A DNA stretch of 64,000 nucleotides from Leadbetterella sp040829825 (GTDB taxonomy: Bacteria; Bacteroidota; Bacteroidia; Cytophagales; Spirosomataceae): the NCBI RefSeq assembly GCF_040829825.1, contig NZ_JBFOLH010000002.1. One strand, written 5' to 3'. The notes below the pieces were generated by a model. It was not told the DNA's origin. It searched no databases and worked only from the letters and a program-made list of their open reading frames with translations. This document shows, one piece after another, positions 36,308 through 45,105 of the stretch. The translations under genes were made by a program, and so were the position numbers. The stretch's first letter is position 1. Every line of letters begins with the position of its first letter.

Positions 36308-37132
36308 ATGAAAGTAATATTAGTAGCTACAGATTATTCGAAAGAGGCGGAAAACGCAGTAGAATATGCCGCTGCAGCCGCCCGGATGGTGGGTGCGAGG
36401 GTGGTTTTGTTTCACCTGTATAAATTATCTGTACATGCCATGAATTCGCGGCTGGGTCCGGGTTCATTTGACGAGCTGTATAAGGCCAGCCGGAAAAAGC
36501 TTGAAGACCGCGCCGCGGAAATTGCTGCGCGCTACGGCATTCACGCAGAGGCCGACTGGCATAAAGACGATTTTTATACCGAGCTGAAACAGAGCATAGC
36601 CTATTTTAATGCGGATATCCTGGTGCTGGGAATGGCTGAAAAGTCGCTGGAGCAGGATATGCTGGGAAATACTACCACTTCGGTGATTAACCGTTTGCGG
36701 TTCCCGGTGCTGGCTATCCCGTCCGGGGTAAAGTTTGAAGGGATCCGGACTATCCTCTTTGCTGCCGATATCCTGCGGGGAGTACACCTGAGCGTGTTGC
36801 AGAAAGTGAAGGAGGTGGCGGCCGGTTTCGGTGCAGAGCAGGTGGAGATTTTTCATGTCAGCGACAAGGTGAAGGAAATAGAAAAAGCAGGTATCCGTAC
36901 CAGTACGGAAAATGCGTTTGGCGAAGGCGTAGAAGGAGTGCGCTATTTTTATAAAAATGTGGAATCGAATGCCGTTATCCGGGAAATCCAGAAAGAGCTG
37001 GCAGAGATCAAAGCCGATATGCTGATCATGGTGCCTAACCGCTATGGCTTCTGGGGCTCGCTGATCCACCGGAGCAAGACCCGGATCATGGCATCGGGGA
37101 GTCAAGTGCCTTTGTTATCCTTACCCCTGTAG
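36308..37132 (+). CDS. Tandem universal stress protein (UspA family)
   Basis: The 274-residue protein has two Usp folds in tandem. The first (VILVATDYSKEAENAVEYA, VLGMAEKSLEQDMLGNTTTSVINR, PVLAIP) keeps a near-complete ATP loop. The second (IRTILFAADILRGV, DMLIMVPNRYGFWGSLIHRS) is degenerate and ends in VPLLSLPL. This is the usual tandem form in Bacteroidetes. It is a cytoplasmic stress-response protein, 7 bp upstream of the pseudouridine synthase gene. Confidence 0.9.
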   Translation: MKVILVATDYSKEAENAVEYAAAAARMVGARVVLFHLYKLSVHAMNSRLGPGSFDELYKASRKKLEDRAAEIAARYGIHAEADWHKDDFYTELKQSIAYFNADILVLGMAEKSLEQDMLGNTTTSVINRLRFPVLAIPSGVKFEGIRTILFAADILRGVHLSVLQKVKEVAAGFGAEQVEIFHVSDKVKEIEKAGIRTSTENAFGEGVEGVRYFYKNVESNAVIREIQKELAEIKADMLIMVPNRYGFWGSLIHRSKTRIMASGSQVPLLSLPL

Positions 37133-37139
37133 CCTGAAG

Positions 37140-37748
37140 ATGGTTGTTTTTGAAAACGAGGAAGTATACATCATCTGTAAACCTCCGGGGATGTCGGCAC
37201 AGGAAGACCTTACAGACGGCGATGCTGTGCCCGCACGGTTTCCGGGAACCCATTGCATCACCCGCCTCGACAAGCGGGTAAGCGGGCTGATGATCCTGGC
37301 CAAAGAGGCCGCTGCCGCCCGGAAATGGAGCCGGTACCTGCAGGAAGGGGCGATCCGGAAAGTGTATCATTGCGTAGTGGCCCGCCGCCCGGAAGCCGAC
37401 AGCGGCGAGCTTGTTCACTGGATACGCAAGGAGGCCAAAGCCCGTGTTTTTAACCGGGAGGAGAAAGGAAGCAAGCCGGCGGTGCTTCATTACCGTGTGC
37501 TCTGCTCGTCAGAACGTTATCACCTGCTCGAGATACAGATCGCTACAGGCCGGTTCCACCAGATCAGGGCTCAGCTGGCGGCCATTGGCAGCCCGATAGT
37601 GGGCGATCTGCGGTACGGGTATAAGCGCAGCTCACCCGACGGCAGTATTTTTTTGTGCTGCACGCAGGTGTCTGTACAGGATATTTCGGTGGAAATCCCG
37701 TTGCCGGGAGAATGGGAGCGGTATGGGGTGCTACAAAAGCTGTCCTAA
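37140..37748 (+). CDS. RluA-family RNA pseudouridine synthase
   Basis: The 202-residue protein consists of the catalytic domain only, without an S4 domain. The catalytic Asp lies in CITRLDKRVSGLMILAK. Further motifs are IRKVYHCVV and the C-terminal ATGRFHQIRAQLAAIGSPI followed by GDLRYGY. It modifies uridine in rRNA or tRNA; the target site is unknown. It is probably co-transcribed with the stress protein, 7 bp upstream. Confidence 0.9.
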   Translation: MVVFENEEVYIICKPPGMSAQEDLTDGDAVPARFPGTHCITRLDKRVSGLMILAKEAAAARKWSRYLQEGAIRKVYHCVVARRPEADSGELVHWIRKEAKARVFNREEKGSKPAVLHYRVLCSSERYHLLEIQIATGRFHQIRAQLAAIGSPIVGDLRYGYKRSSPDGSIFLCCTQVSVQDISVEIPLPGEWERYGVLQKLS

Positions 37749-37807
37749 AATTTCGGGGTTCGTAATTTTTTTTGTTGGTTTGCAGCATTATTCAATCAAA
37801 CGAGATC

Positions 37808-38263
37808 ATGCGCAAGTTTAAAATTTTCCTGTTTATCATCTTCCTGGTTTTCCTGGGGGTGCTTTGGTTTGTGAGTACCGGTTATTATTCTTCCGGCGAC
37901 CGGGCAGGTACGATCTCCAAATTCAGTGAGCGCGGGTATATATTTAAAACGTATGAAGGCCAGCTGATGGAAGGCGGTTACTCAGGAGAAACCGGCTCGC
38001 TTTCGCCCCGTTACTGGGATTTTTCCACCAAAGAGGACTCCGTTGTGGCAAAGCTGCGCCAGGCGCTGTCTACCGGTGAGCGCGTAACGCTCATTTACCA
38101 GGAGAAATTTGTGAAATTTCCGTGGAACGGTGACACCAAATACATTGTGACCGATGTGCAGTTCCTGCCTAAAATAGAGCGGATCGAACCCCGGCATCTT
38201 CTGCCTGCGCCCCAGGAAACCACTACCGACAGCCTGCCGGCTGATTCGACCGAAATGATTTAA
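37808..38263 (+). CDS. Membrane-anchored hypothetical protein of a Bacteroidetes family
   Basis: The ATG at 37808 (RKFKIFLFIIFLVFLGVLWFV) starts a 151-residue product with one N-terminal membrane segment. SSGDRAGTISKFSERGYIFKTYEGQL and FPWNGDTKYIVTDVQFL mark a family widespread in Bacteroidetes; from memory some members are labelled 6-phosphogluconate dehydrogenase, and nothing here supports that. The C-terminal tail is rich in Thr/Asp. The function is unknown. Confidence 0.75.
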   Translation: MRKFKIFLFIIFLVFLGVLWFVSTGYYSSGDRAGTISKFSERGYIFKTYEGQLMEGGYSGETGSLSPRYWDFSTKEDSVVAKLRQALSTGERVTLIYQEKFVKFPWNGDTKYIVTDVQFLPKIERIEPRHLLPAPQETTTDSLPADSTEMI

Positions 38264-38371
38264 TGGCCGGCGACCGGTTTTTCCGGCCGTAACCGGTCGC
38301 GAAGGAGAGAAATGCTGATCGTGTCCTCCGGACTTACGTCCGGGAGTTAAGGGTGTTACATTCCTGCTAAA

Positions 38372-38428
38372 CTATCTACCCGGAACTAATCACCCGGAAC
38401 TCGCAACTATTGTACCCGGAACTACCAA
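38372..38428. repeat. Heptanucleotide array, inverted orientation (CCCGGAA/CTAATCA)
   Basis: Units CTATCTA, CCCGGAA, CTAATCA, CCCGGAA, CTCGCAA, CTATTGT, then one extra A, CCCGGAA, CTACCAA. Reverse-complemented, it is the same family as the arrays at 21673 and 51226. It lies directly upstream of the glpD -7 element. Confidence 0.85.
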
Positions 38429-38437
38429 CTTTTTCCG

Positions 38438-38445
38438 TAGCTTTG
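38438..38445 (+). promoter_or_regulatory. Putative -7 element for glpD
   Basis: TAGCTTTG matches TAnnTTTG and lies 20 bp before the glpD ATG. The -33 region falls in the heptad array, and no well-placed TTTG is seen. Confidence 0.5.
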
Positions 38446-38465
38446 CATAAACCGAATATTTCCGA

Positions 38466-40073
38466 ATGAACAGAGGGCATAGCTTAAGCCGGCTTTCGCA
38501 TGAAAAGTTTGATATATGTATCATAGGTGCCGGCGCCAGCGGGGCCGGTGTGGCCCTGGATGCCGCTTTGAGAGGGTATAAAGTAGCCCTGATCGACGGC
38601 GGGGATTTCTGCGGACAAACCTCTTCCAAATCTACCAAGCTGATCCACGGCGGGGTAAGATACCTGGAACAGGCCTTCAAAAACTTTGATTTCGGACAGC
38701 TGAAGCAGGTAAAGCACGGACTTCGCGAGAGAAAGTACCTCTACTCCAACGCCCGTTATATCACCAAAAAACTGGGCATTATTACGCCCGTTTTCAGCGC
38801 TTTTGAAGGGTTCTATTACTTTATAGGCCTTAAACTGTATGGTTTCTTTGCGTTAAAAGACCATTTTCCGTCGGCCCGGTGGCTGACCCGCAAGGAAATG
38901 CTCACCGAAAGCCCCCATATTACGGCAAAGGCTCATAGCGGTGTGCTGTATTACGATGGACAGCTCGACGATGCCCGCTACGTGATGGCCCTGGTAAAAA
39001 CGGCTTACCGCGAAGGGGCTGCCGCGGCCAATTATTGCCGCCTGACCGGCTTTGAAAAAGAGGCTGGCGGGAAGCTGTCTGCGGCCCGGGTAGAAGACGT
39101 ACTGAGCGGGGAAACCTTTACCCTGCAAAGCACGCTCTTCATTAATTGTACCGGTCCCTTTTCAGATACCATACGGCTGATGGCCAACCCGGCAGAAGAG
39201 CGGCGGATTGCACCTTCCAAGGGGGTGCACGTGATGCTTCCGGGAAAGTATTTTGAAGGTGACAAAGCCATGCTGATCCCGAAGACCTCTGACGGGCGTT
39301 TGATTTTTGTAATCCCGTTCCGGGGGAAAGTGATGATCGGCACTACAGATACCCCTTATAAAGGCGGAAACGAAGAACCCCGGCTTGAAAAAGAGGAGGC
39401 TGCTTACCTCCTGGAAACCGCCCGGCCCTACCTGAAAGATGTGCCGGGGATGCATGAGGTGAAAGCCGGCTTCGGCGGTGTGCGCCCCCTGCTGCTGGCC
39501 CGGCGGAGAAGTGAAGAAAACACCAAATCGCTGCTGCGTGACCATGAAGTGGAAGTGGACGAAGAAAGCGGACTGGTCAGCCTTTTGGGTGGCAAATGGA
39601 CCACCTACCGCCTGATGGCCCAGGATACTATGGATGCCGTGGATACCCTCTTCGGTAAAAAGAATATATGCCGTACGCACGATTACAAGCTGGTGGGAAA
39701 TGACGAAGAAATCAGCCAGCCGGCCGATCAGGAAGACCTGTTGTGGCAACGCCTGCTGAGCTATTACGGTTGCCTGGCTCCTGAAGTGCTGGCCATTGAT
39801 GGCCGGAAAGAAGAAAGATTGCACCCTGCCCAGCCCTACCTGGCGGCAGAAGTGATTTTTGCCTGCCGGCACGAAATGGCACAAACCGTTCGTGATTTTA
39901 TGGCCCGGAGGGTTCGCTGGGAGATCCTTGACTGGCAGTCATGCTTCGAGTCGGTAGAAAAAGTAGGGGAGATCATGGCAGCGGAGCTGGGATGGAGTGT
40001 GGAGAGAAAGGAGAGGGAGATAAGAGAATATGGGGAGATGTTACAGCAATGGATGATCGTTCCGGGTAATTAG
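38466..40073 (+). CDS. glpD: Aerobic glycerol-3-phosphate dehydrogenase
   Basis: The 535-residue flavoprotein has the FAD motif CIIGAGASGAGVALDAALRGYK, KSTKLIHGGVRYLE, GTTDTPYKG, GGVRPLL and LLGGKWTTYRLMA. A C-terminal DAO_C domain is present. It passes electrons from glycerol-3-phosphate to quinone at the inner membrane. No other glp gene is near. The last codons (I V P G N, stop) coincide with a heptad repeat (GTTCCGG, GTAATTA, GTTCCGC). Confidence 0.96.
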   Translation: MNRGHSLSRLSHEKFDICIIGAGASGAGVALDAALRGYKVALIDGGDFCGQTSSKSTKLIHGGVRYLEQAFKNFDFGQLKQVKHGLRERKYLYSNARYITKKLGIITPVFSAFEGFYYFIGLKLYGFFALKDHFPSARWLTRKEMLTESPHITAKAHSGVLYYDGQLDDARYVMALVKTAYREGAAAANYCRLTGFEKEAGGKLSAARVEDVLSGETFTLQSTLFINCTGPFSDTIRLMANPAEERRIAPSKGVHVMLPGKYFEGDKAMLIPKTSDGRLIFVIPFRGKVMIGTTDTPYKGGNEEPRLEKEEAAYLLETARPYLKDVPGMHEVKAGFGGVRPLLLARRRSEENTKSLLRDHEVEVDEESGLVSLLGGKWTTYRLMAQDTMDAVDTLFGKKNICRTHDYKLVGNDEEISQPADQEDLLWQRLLSYYGCLAPEVLAIDGRKEERLHPAQPYLAAEVIFACRHEMAQTVRDFMARRVRWEILDWQSCFESVEKVGEIMAAELGWSVERKEREIREYGEMLQQWMIVPGN

Positions 40074-40079
40074 TTCCGC
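40059..40079 (+). repeat. Short heptad repeat at the glpD stop codon
   Basis: GTTCCGG, GTAATTA, GTTCCGC in exact 7-bp steps; the TAG stop of glpD is inside. A partly inverted continuation (AGGAACT, CTCAGTT, CCTGTAC) runs to about 40110. Confidence 0.65.
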
Positions 40080-40183
40080 AGGAACTTAATAACCTCAGTT
40101 CCTGTACGCCAGTCCGGAGAACGCGGCAAGGCAACCACCCCGCAAGAATACCCCGTCAGAAAAATGGGTAATAACAGGAAGAA

Positions 40184-42622
40184 ATGTTTTTGAATATACA
40201 TAAGCTTGACGGGCAGGGCAAAGTATTGCTGACCGACAGCCGGTTTCTTTCGGATCCGGAAAAAAGTGTGTTCTTTGCCATCAAAGGCACCCGGCACGAC
40301 GGGCACCGGTTCATTGAAGATTTGTTTGCGGCAGGCTTACGGGAGTTTGTGGTAGAAGAAAATACGCTTACTGCCGGGCTGAAGGCATTCCTGGAGAAGC
40401 CGGAGGTTCGGGCTTATCCCGTGCGCAGCAGTATCCTGGCCTTACAGGACCTGGCGGCCCGTAAAAGAGAAAAATACAGTTACCCGGTGGTAGGAATTAC
40501 GGGAAGTAACGGCAAGACCATTGTAAAAGAATGGCTGAGCTCGCTGCTGGAAAAAGACTTTGATGTGGTCAAAAGTCCACGCAGCTACAACTCGCAGATC
40601 GGCGTGGCCTTATCGGTCTGGGAAATGTCTTCCAAAAATGACCTGGGTATTTTTGAGGCGGGGATCTCGCAGCCCGGTGAAATGCAGGCGCTGGAGAGGA
40701 TGATCCGGCCCACATTGGGTATTTTTACCAATATCGGGTCTTCACACAGTGAAGGATTCCGGGATAACCGGGAGAAGGTCCGGGAGAAGCTCCTGCTTTT
40801 TCAAAGGGCGGAGGCCCTGGTCTATTGCCGAGACTACATGGAAATAGAAGAAGAGATCAGAAACTTTCTGCTGCCGTTGAACCCGGGTATCCGGCTTATG
40901 GGATGGTCGGCTTCGGCTATTTGCCGGGAGGGTGATAAGCTTTGTTTTGAAATTTCTTCAGAAGGGGTAACAGAAACATTTATTCTGCCGTTTTCAGACA
41001 ACGCCTCGGTTGAAAATGCCGTTCACTGCGCCTGTGCCGGGAGGTACCTGTTAAGGCATAGAGGAACAGAAAGATTTCGGGAACGCTTTCGCTTCCTGAA
41101 GCCGGTAGAGATGCGGCTGGAGCTGAAAGAAGGGCGCGAAGGCAATTACGTGATAGACGATACGTACAACAACGACCTGGGCGGACTGAAAATGGCGTTG
41201 AACTTCATGAGCCAGACGCATACCAAGCGCGACAAGGTGCTGATCCTGAGCGATATGTTTCAGTCGGGCTTATCAGAACAGGAGCTCATGGCAGAAATGC
41301 TGAACCTGATTCGCCCGCAGAAGATCAAAACCTTTATCGGTATCGGGGAGAATCTTGCGTCTTTCCCGGTGAAATTACCCGGAACCGGGGTGAAATGTTT
41401 CAAAACCACCGGGGAGTTTCTTAAAAGCGGGATTTTGGAGAGTTTCCGGAACTCGCTCATCCTGGTGAAAGGAGCCCGGTCTTTTTCGTTTGAGCATATC
41501 GTGGAAAAGCTGGTGAAACGGATTCACGGTACCGTACTGGAAATTAACCTCGATGCCATTACGCACAACCTGAATGTTTACCGGGGCAAAATCGGGCCTC
41601 AGACCCGGCTGATGGTGATGGTAAAGGCGTTTGCCTATGGCAGTGGCAATGAAGTGGCGGCCTGGCTGCAATACCACCGGGTAGATTACCTCACCGTGGC
41701 ATACCCGGATGAAGGAGTAGCGCTCAGGCAAAACGGGATTACCCTGCCCATCATGGTCATGAATGCCGATCCTAACAGCTATTCCACCTTGTTTGAGCAC
41801 CGTCTCGAGCCGGAGATTTACAGCTTTCGTGTGCTGGAAGCCTACCTGAAAGCCAAAAAGCTCTGGCGACCGGAAGAGGTCACCCGGGTGCACCTGAAAA
41901 TTGATACGGGTATGCATCGACTGGGTTTTATGGAGAACGAAACGGGGAGGTTAGTGGAAATACTAAAGGAAAATCCTGCCGTGGAGGTGGCCACTATCTT
42001 CAGCCACCTGGTGGGAGCAGACGCTGAAGAGCACAATGCGTTTTCACGCGGGCAAATTGCTTGTTTTGAACGGGTATCTGCCCGCATAATTTCAGAAACA
42101 GGTTGTACACCGCTCCGTCATATCTGCAATACCGCCGGAATTACCCGGTTTCCGGAGGCCCGGTACGATATGGTACGGCTGGGGATCGGGCTATACGGAG
42201 TGGAATCATCGGGCCTGGAAACCGGTGTTCTCGAACCGGTAGCTACCCTTAAAACAACCATTTCGCAAATCAAGCAGCTCCCTGCAGGAGAAACCGTGGG
42301 ATACAGCCGCAGCGGCGTGCTGGAGCGCAACTCCCGCATTGCTACCATTGCCATTGGCTATGCCGATGGCTATGACCGGCGCTTCAGCAAGGGCAATGCC
42401 GTGGTAAATGTTAACGGAACCCTGTGTAAAACCGTAGGCAACATATGCATGGATATGACCATGATCGACGTGACCGATGCCGTATGCGAAGAAGGTGACG
42501 AGGTGATTGTTTTTGGCGGAAAACCCGGCATTGCCGAACTGGCAGCGAAGATAGGCACTATTCCGTATGAGCTGTTGACGGGGGTATCAGAACGCGTGAA
42601 ACGGGTATTTTATCACGCATAA
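40184..42622 (+). CDS. Fused UDP-MurNAc-tripeptide:D-Ala-D-Ala ligase and alanine racemase (MurF-Alr)
   Basis: The 812-residue protein has two complete domains. Residues ~1-440 are MurF-like: GITGSNGKTIVKEWLSS is the ATP loop, then YNSQIGVALSVW, IFTNIGSSHSEGF and DDTYNND. Residues ~445-812 are alanine racemase: VMVKAFAYGSGN has the PLP Lys, and RLGIGLYGV, VGYSRSG, IAIGYADGYDRRF and GNICMDMTMIDVTD follow. It supplies D-alanine and attaches D-Ala-D-Ala to the peptidoglycan precursor. The fusion is known from Bacteroidetes. Confidence 0.96.
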   Translation: MFLNIHKLDGQGKVLLTDSRFLSDPEKSVFFAIKGTRHDGHRFIEDLFAAGLREFVVEENTLTAGLKAFLEKPEVRAYPVRSSILALQDLAARKREKYSYPVVGITGSNGKTIVKEWLSSLLEKDFDVVKSPRSYNSQIGVALSVWEMSSKNDLGIFEAGISQPGEMQALERMIRPTLGIFTNIGSSHSEGFRDNREKVREKLLLFQRAEALVYCRDYMEIEEEIRNFLLPLNPGIRLMGWSASAICREGDKLCFEISSEGVTETFILPFSDNASVENAVHCACAGRYLLRHRGTERFRERFRFLKPVEMRLELKEGREGNYVIDDTYNNDLGGLKMALNFMSQTHTKRDKVLILSDMFQSGLSEQELMAEMLNLIRPQKIKTFIGIGENLASFPVKLPGTGVKCFKTTGEFLKSGILESFRNSLILVKGARSFSFEHIVEKLVKRIHGTVLEINLDAITHNLNVYRGKIGPQTRLMVMVKAFAYGSGNEVAAWLQYHRVDYLTVAYPDEGVALRQNGITLPIMVMNADPNSYSTLFEHRLEPEIYSFRVLEAYLKAKKLWRPEEVTRVHLKIDTGMHRLGFMENETGRLVEILKENPAVEVATIFSHLVGADAEEHNAFSRGQIACFERVSARIISETGCTPLRHICNTAGITRFPEARYDMVRLGIGLYGVESSGLETGVLEPVATLKTTISQIKQLPAGETVGYSRSGVLERNSRIATIAIGYADGYDRRFSKGNAVVNVNGTLCKTVGNICMDMTMIDVTDAVCEEGDEVIVFGGKPGIAELAAKIGTIPYELLTGVSERVKRVFYHA

Positions 42623-42624
42623 TA

Positions 42625-42774
42625 TCAGGATAGATTCTGAAGGTCGTCAAGATCTTTTGGTCTGCCTGATTCTCTCTTTGCTTCCAAAAACCTGCCAACA
42701 AGAATATAGCGTACATGGTTGTTGTTTAAGGCAGAGATGAATTCTCTGAAGTCTTCATTGAAAATATTGCCCAT
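42625..42774 (-). pseudogene. Remnant of an AbiEii/DUF6036-like nucleotidyltransferase with the core deleted
   Basis: Only 49 codons remain. The first 27 (GNIFNEDFREFISALNNN, HVRYILVG) are the normal N terminus, up to the residues just before the GGxA motif. The last ~20 (KRESGRPKDLDDLQNLS) are the normal C terminus (usually KRASGRPQDLADL). About 100 codons in between, including the whole DxD metal site, are missing without loss of frame. It cannot be catalytic. It starts 4 bp after the small partner gene and stops 2 bp after the murF-alr stop on the other strand. Confidence 0.75.
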
Positions 42775-42778
42775 ATAG

Positions 42779-42982
42779 CTAATGGTTACACCGGGCACAA
42801 AATTTTGTTTTGTCCATTGGCGGCGGGCTTAGAAAAGGATGGTTATAAGCAATACTATTTAAATAAGCAGAAATCTGAAGTCGTTCCTGCCAGGATAATT
42901 TACGGTAATATTGAGAATGGTCAGTTGCTTCCTTTGCAGTTTGAGCCTTAAAGACATTCCTGTTTAATCTAAAAGTATTCAT
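42779..42982 (-). CDS. Small partner protein of the nucleotidyltransferase module
   Basis: The 67-residue protein has a basic N terminus (NTFRLNRNVFKAQTAKEATDH), then SWQERLQISAYLNSIAYNHP and MDKTKF. This pattern precedes DUF6036/AbiEii-like nucleotidyltransferases in many Bacteroidetes genomes, as far as I recall. It may be an antitoxin-like or accessory subunit; its function is not established here. Base composition is AT-richer than its neighbours, consistent with transfer. Confidence 0.6.
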   Translation of the reverse strand: MNTFRLNRNVFKAQTAKEATDHSQYYRKLSWQERLQISAYLNSIAYNHPFLSPPPMDKTKFCARCNH

Positions 42983-43073
42983 ATTACAAAGTTAGAGCAA
43001 GTTTAAAATATTTGACTAATACTTTACTATTTCCCGTCAAGTCATCCGGTAAAATAAGATAGAAGCAAATGTA

Positions 43074-43568
43074 CTACCTCAGCCTGAAAGAATCCAGGTT
43101 GCTGCTGATTCTGTTAAGATAGGCTTCGAATTGCGGGGTTTCTGCTGTAAAGGTAATAATGTACATTTTACTGTCTTTGATGTGGTAGTATTGTTTCCAG
43201 GTCTGGTGAAACCCGCTTTTAAGGCCTTTGTAAATGATATATTCGCTGTTGCCGGAAAGCTTTTTCCTTTCCAGGAGCTCAAAGTTTTCAATCACAGAGG
43301 GGAGATACCCGATAGAAAAGGCGGTATATTTTTCTACTGGGTAGTTTTTGGAAGGAGCATCTGCTACGGTGATGTTGATATTTTCCAGGAAAGTGTCAGA
43401 AGGGCTGTCCTGCGGGGCCAGAAAGGAGCAGTCGGTTTCCGTACAGTTATCTTTTACTTTCCATCCGTCCGGGATGTCCAGGGTGTAGGAGAAATTGCGG
43501 AGGGAATCAGCAGGGAGGGCGTGGGCTCTGAAAACAACGAAGCAAAACAGCAACAGTAATTTTTTCAT
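43074..43568 (-). CDS. Secreted hypothetical protein (PsbP/DcrB-like)
   Basis: The 164-residue protein has a signal peptide (KKLLLLFCFVVFRAHA). FSYTLDIPDGWKVKDN, a disulfide-prone CTETDC, FLENINITV and a final ETPQFEAYLNRISSNLDSFRL follow. This looks like the PsbP-like/DUF1795 beta-sheet fold, judged by pattern only. It is 42 bp upstream of the aroA stop side, on the same strand after aroA. Confidence 0.65.
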   Translation of the reverse strand: MKKLLLLFCFVVFRAHALPADSLRNFSYTLDIPDGWKVKDNCTETDCSFLAPQDSPSDTFLENINITVADAPSKNYPVEKYTAFSIGYLPSVIENFELLERKKLSGNSEYIIYKGLKSGFHQTWKQYYHIKDSKMYIITFTAETPQFEAYLNRISSNLDSFRLR

Positions 43569-43610
43569 AACGGTTATTTGTCAAAATAATGCCCCATAGC
43601 GGAAATATGC

Positions 43611-44840
43611 TTAATTTATCTCTACAATTTTCCCGAAATCGTCCCAGAAGCTGGGATAGGATTTGGCCACCACTCCGGGTTCTTTGATAACGATGTCTCT
43701 TAACATGGCTACGGGGGCAAAGGCCATGGCCATGCGGTGATCGTCATAGGTGTCGATCACCGGCATTTCAGCGGGGTTGAAGAAATGCGTGACCTTGTAT
43801 TTATGGTTGGGCTCAATTTCTATAAGCTCAGCTCCTATTTTCTTCAGCTCGTTCTGCAGGGCCAGCACACGGTCGGTTTCTTTGATCTTCAGGCTTTCTA
43901 TGCCGGTGAGCTCCCCTTCCATTTTCAGGCCGGCCAGCACTACGGCTACGGTTTGGGTGAGATCGGGACAGTTGGAGAAATCCCAGCGGAAAGTATGGGC
44001 CGGAGAGATCTTTTCCAGTAAGACACCGTCTTCGGTAAAGGTACTTTTTACGCCCAGTTGAGCCATAATGTCTGTGATGGCGCTGTCGCCCTGCAGGGAA
44101 TTCTGCTTCAGGCCCAGCAATTCAATCCTGGAGCCGGGATGCCCGGCCAACGCTACTACCGAATACCAGTAGGAAGCTCCTGACCAGTCGGATTCAATTT
44201 TATAGGTAACGGGTTGGTACGCCTGGGGCTCTACCCGCAGCTTTTTGTTTTCCCAGTCGGCCGAGACCTGCACGCCGGAGGCTTCCATCTGCCGGATGGT
44301 CATGGTGATATAGGGTACAGAGCCCACTTCGCCCAGCAACTCAATCTCCAGCCCTTTTTCCAGCCGGGGGGCAATCATAAGAAGGGCGGAAATGTACTGG
44401 CTGCTTACATCACCGCGGATGCTGATCTTACAGGTTTTCTGGGGACCGAAGCCGTTGATCTTCAATGGAGGGTACCCTTCCCTGTCCAGGTATTCAATAT
44501 CGGCGCCCAGCTCTTTCAGGGCTTCTGCCAGCAGGCCGAGGGGCCTTTCGCACATCCGGGCGGTTCCGGTCATAATACGGGGCTGGTTGGTCACTGAAAA
44601 ATAGGCTGTCAGGAAACGCATGGTTGTACCGGCATCCAGCACATCAGCAACAGGGCCTTCTGATTCCAGCAAACGGATCATCGTTTGGGTATCGCGGGCA
44701 GTGGAAAGGTTTTGTAAATCGCTTTTAAAGCCGGTCAGCGCATGAATGATCAAAGCCCGGTTACTTTCACTTTTCGAAGATGCAAGGGCTATTCGTTCGT
44801 TAAATTCTCCTGACGGTTTCCTGATATGATACTGACTCAA
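43611..44840 (-). CDS. aroA: 3-phosphoshikimate 1-carboxyvinyltransferase (EPSP synthase)
   Basis: The 409-residue protein has SSKSESNRALIIHAL (shikimate-3-phosphate/PEP site), LDAGTTMRFLTAY, GDVSSQYISALLMIAP, ESDWSGASYW, ETDRVLAL and DDHRMAMAFAP. It joins PEP to shikimate-3-phosphate in aromatic amino acid synthesis. Residues around AGTTMR lack the usual LGNAGTA form, as in class II-like or divergent enzymes. A -7 candidate TATCTTTG (minus strand, 44864-44871) is 23 bp upstream. Confidence 0.95.
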   Translation of the reverse strand: MSQYHIRKPSGEFNERIALASSKSESNRALIIHALTGFKSDLQNLSTARDTQTMIRLLESEGPVADVLDAGTTMRFLTAYFSVTNQPRIMTGTARMCERPLGLLAEALKELGADIEYLDREGYPPLKINGFGPQKTCKISIRGDVSSQYISALLMIAPRLEKGLEIELLGEVGSVPYITMTIRQMEASGVQVSADWENKKLRVEPQAYQPVTYKIESDWSGASYWYSVVALAGHPGSRIELLGLKQNSLQGDSAITDIMAQLGVKSTFTEDGVLLEKISPAHTFRWDFSNCPDLTQTVAVVLAGLKMEGELTGIESLKIKETDRVLALQNELKKIGAELIEIEPNHKYKVTHFFNPAEMPVIDTYDDHRMAMAFAPVAMLRDIVIKEPGVVAKSYPSFWDDFGKIVEIN

Positions 44841-45033
44841 AGCAAATACGTTTTGTTGAAGAGCAAAGATAAAGTTATTTTTTAGTGGAAATTACAGCGG
44901 GTGTTTTTATTTGATTTTTTGCACCTGCACAGCATGTTATATGGTATTTTTCTAAGTTTTGGTTTAACCGTTTACCGCTTGTCCGGTTTCGAAACCTATC
45001 TTCTTTTGAAAGCATACGTTTATCCGAAAGTTG

Positions 45034-45063
45034 TTGCCCAAACCGGTATATATAATATTTTTG
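45034..45063 (+). promoter_or_regulatory. Promoter of the SPFH-NfeD pair (TTG-N19-TATTTTTG)
   Basis: TTG (45034-45036) and TATTTTTG (45056-45063) are spaced 19 bp apart; the -7 ends 42 bp before the ATG. Confidence 0.6.
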
Positions 45064-45105
45064 TCATAAGAAAAACGAATTCTAACACTTAAATTTATAT
45101 ATATT

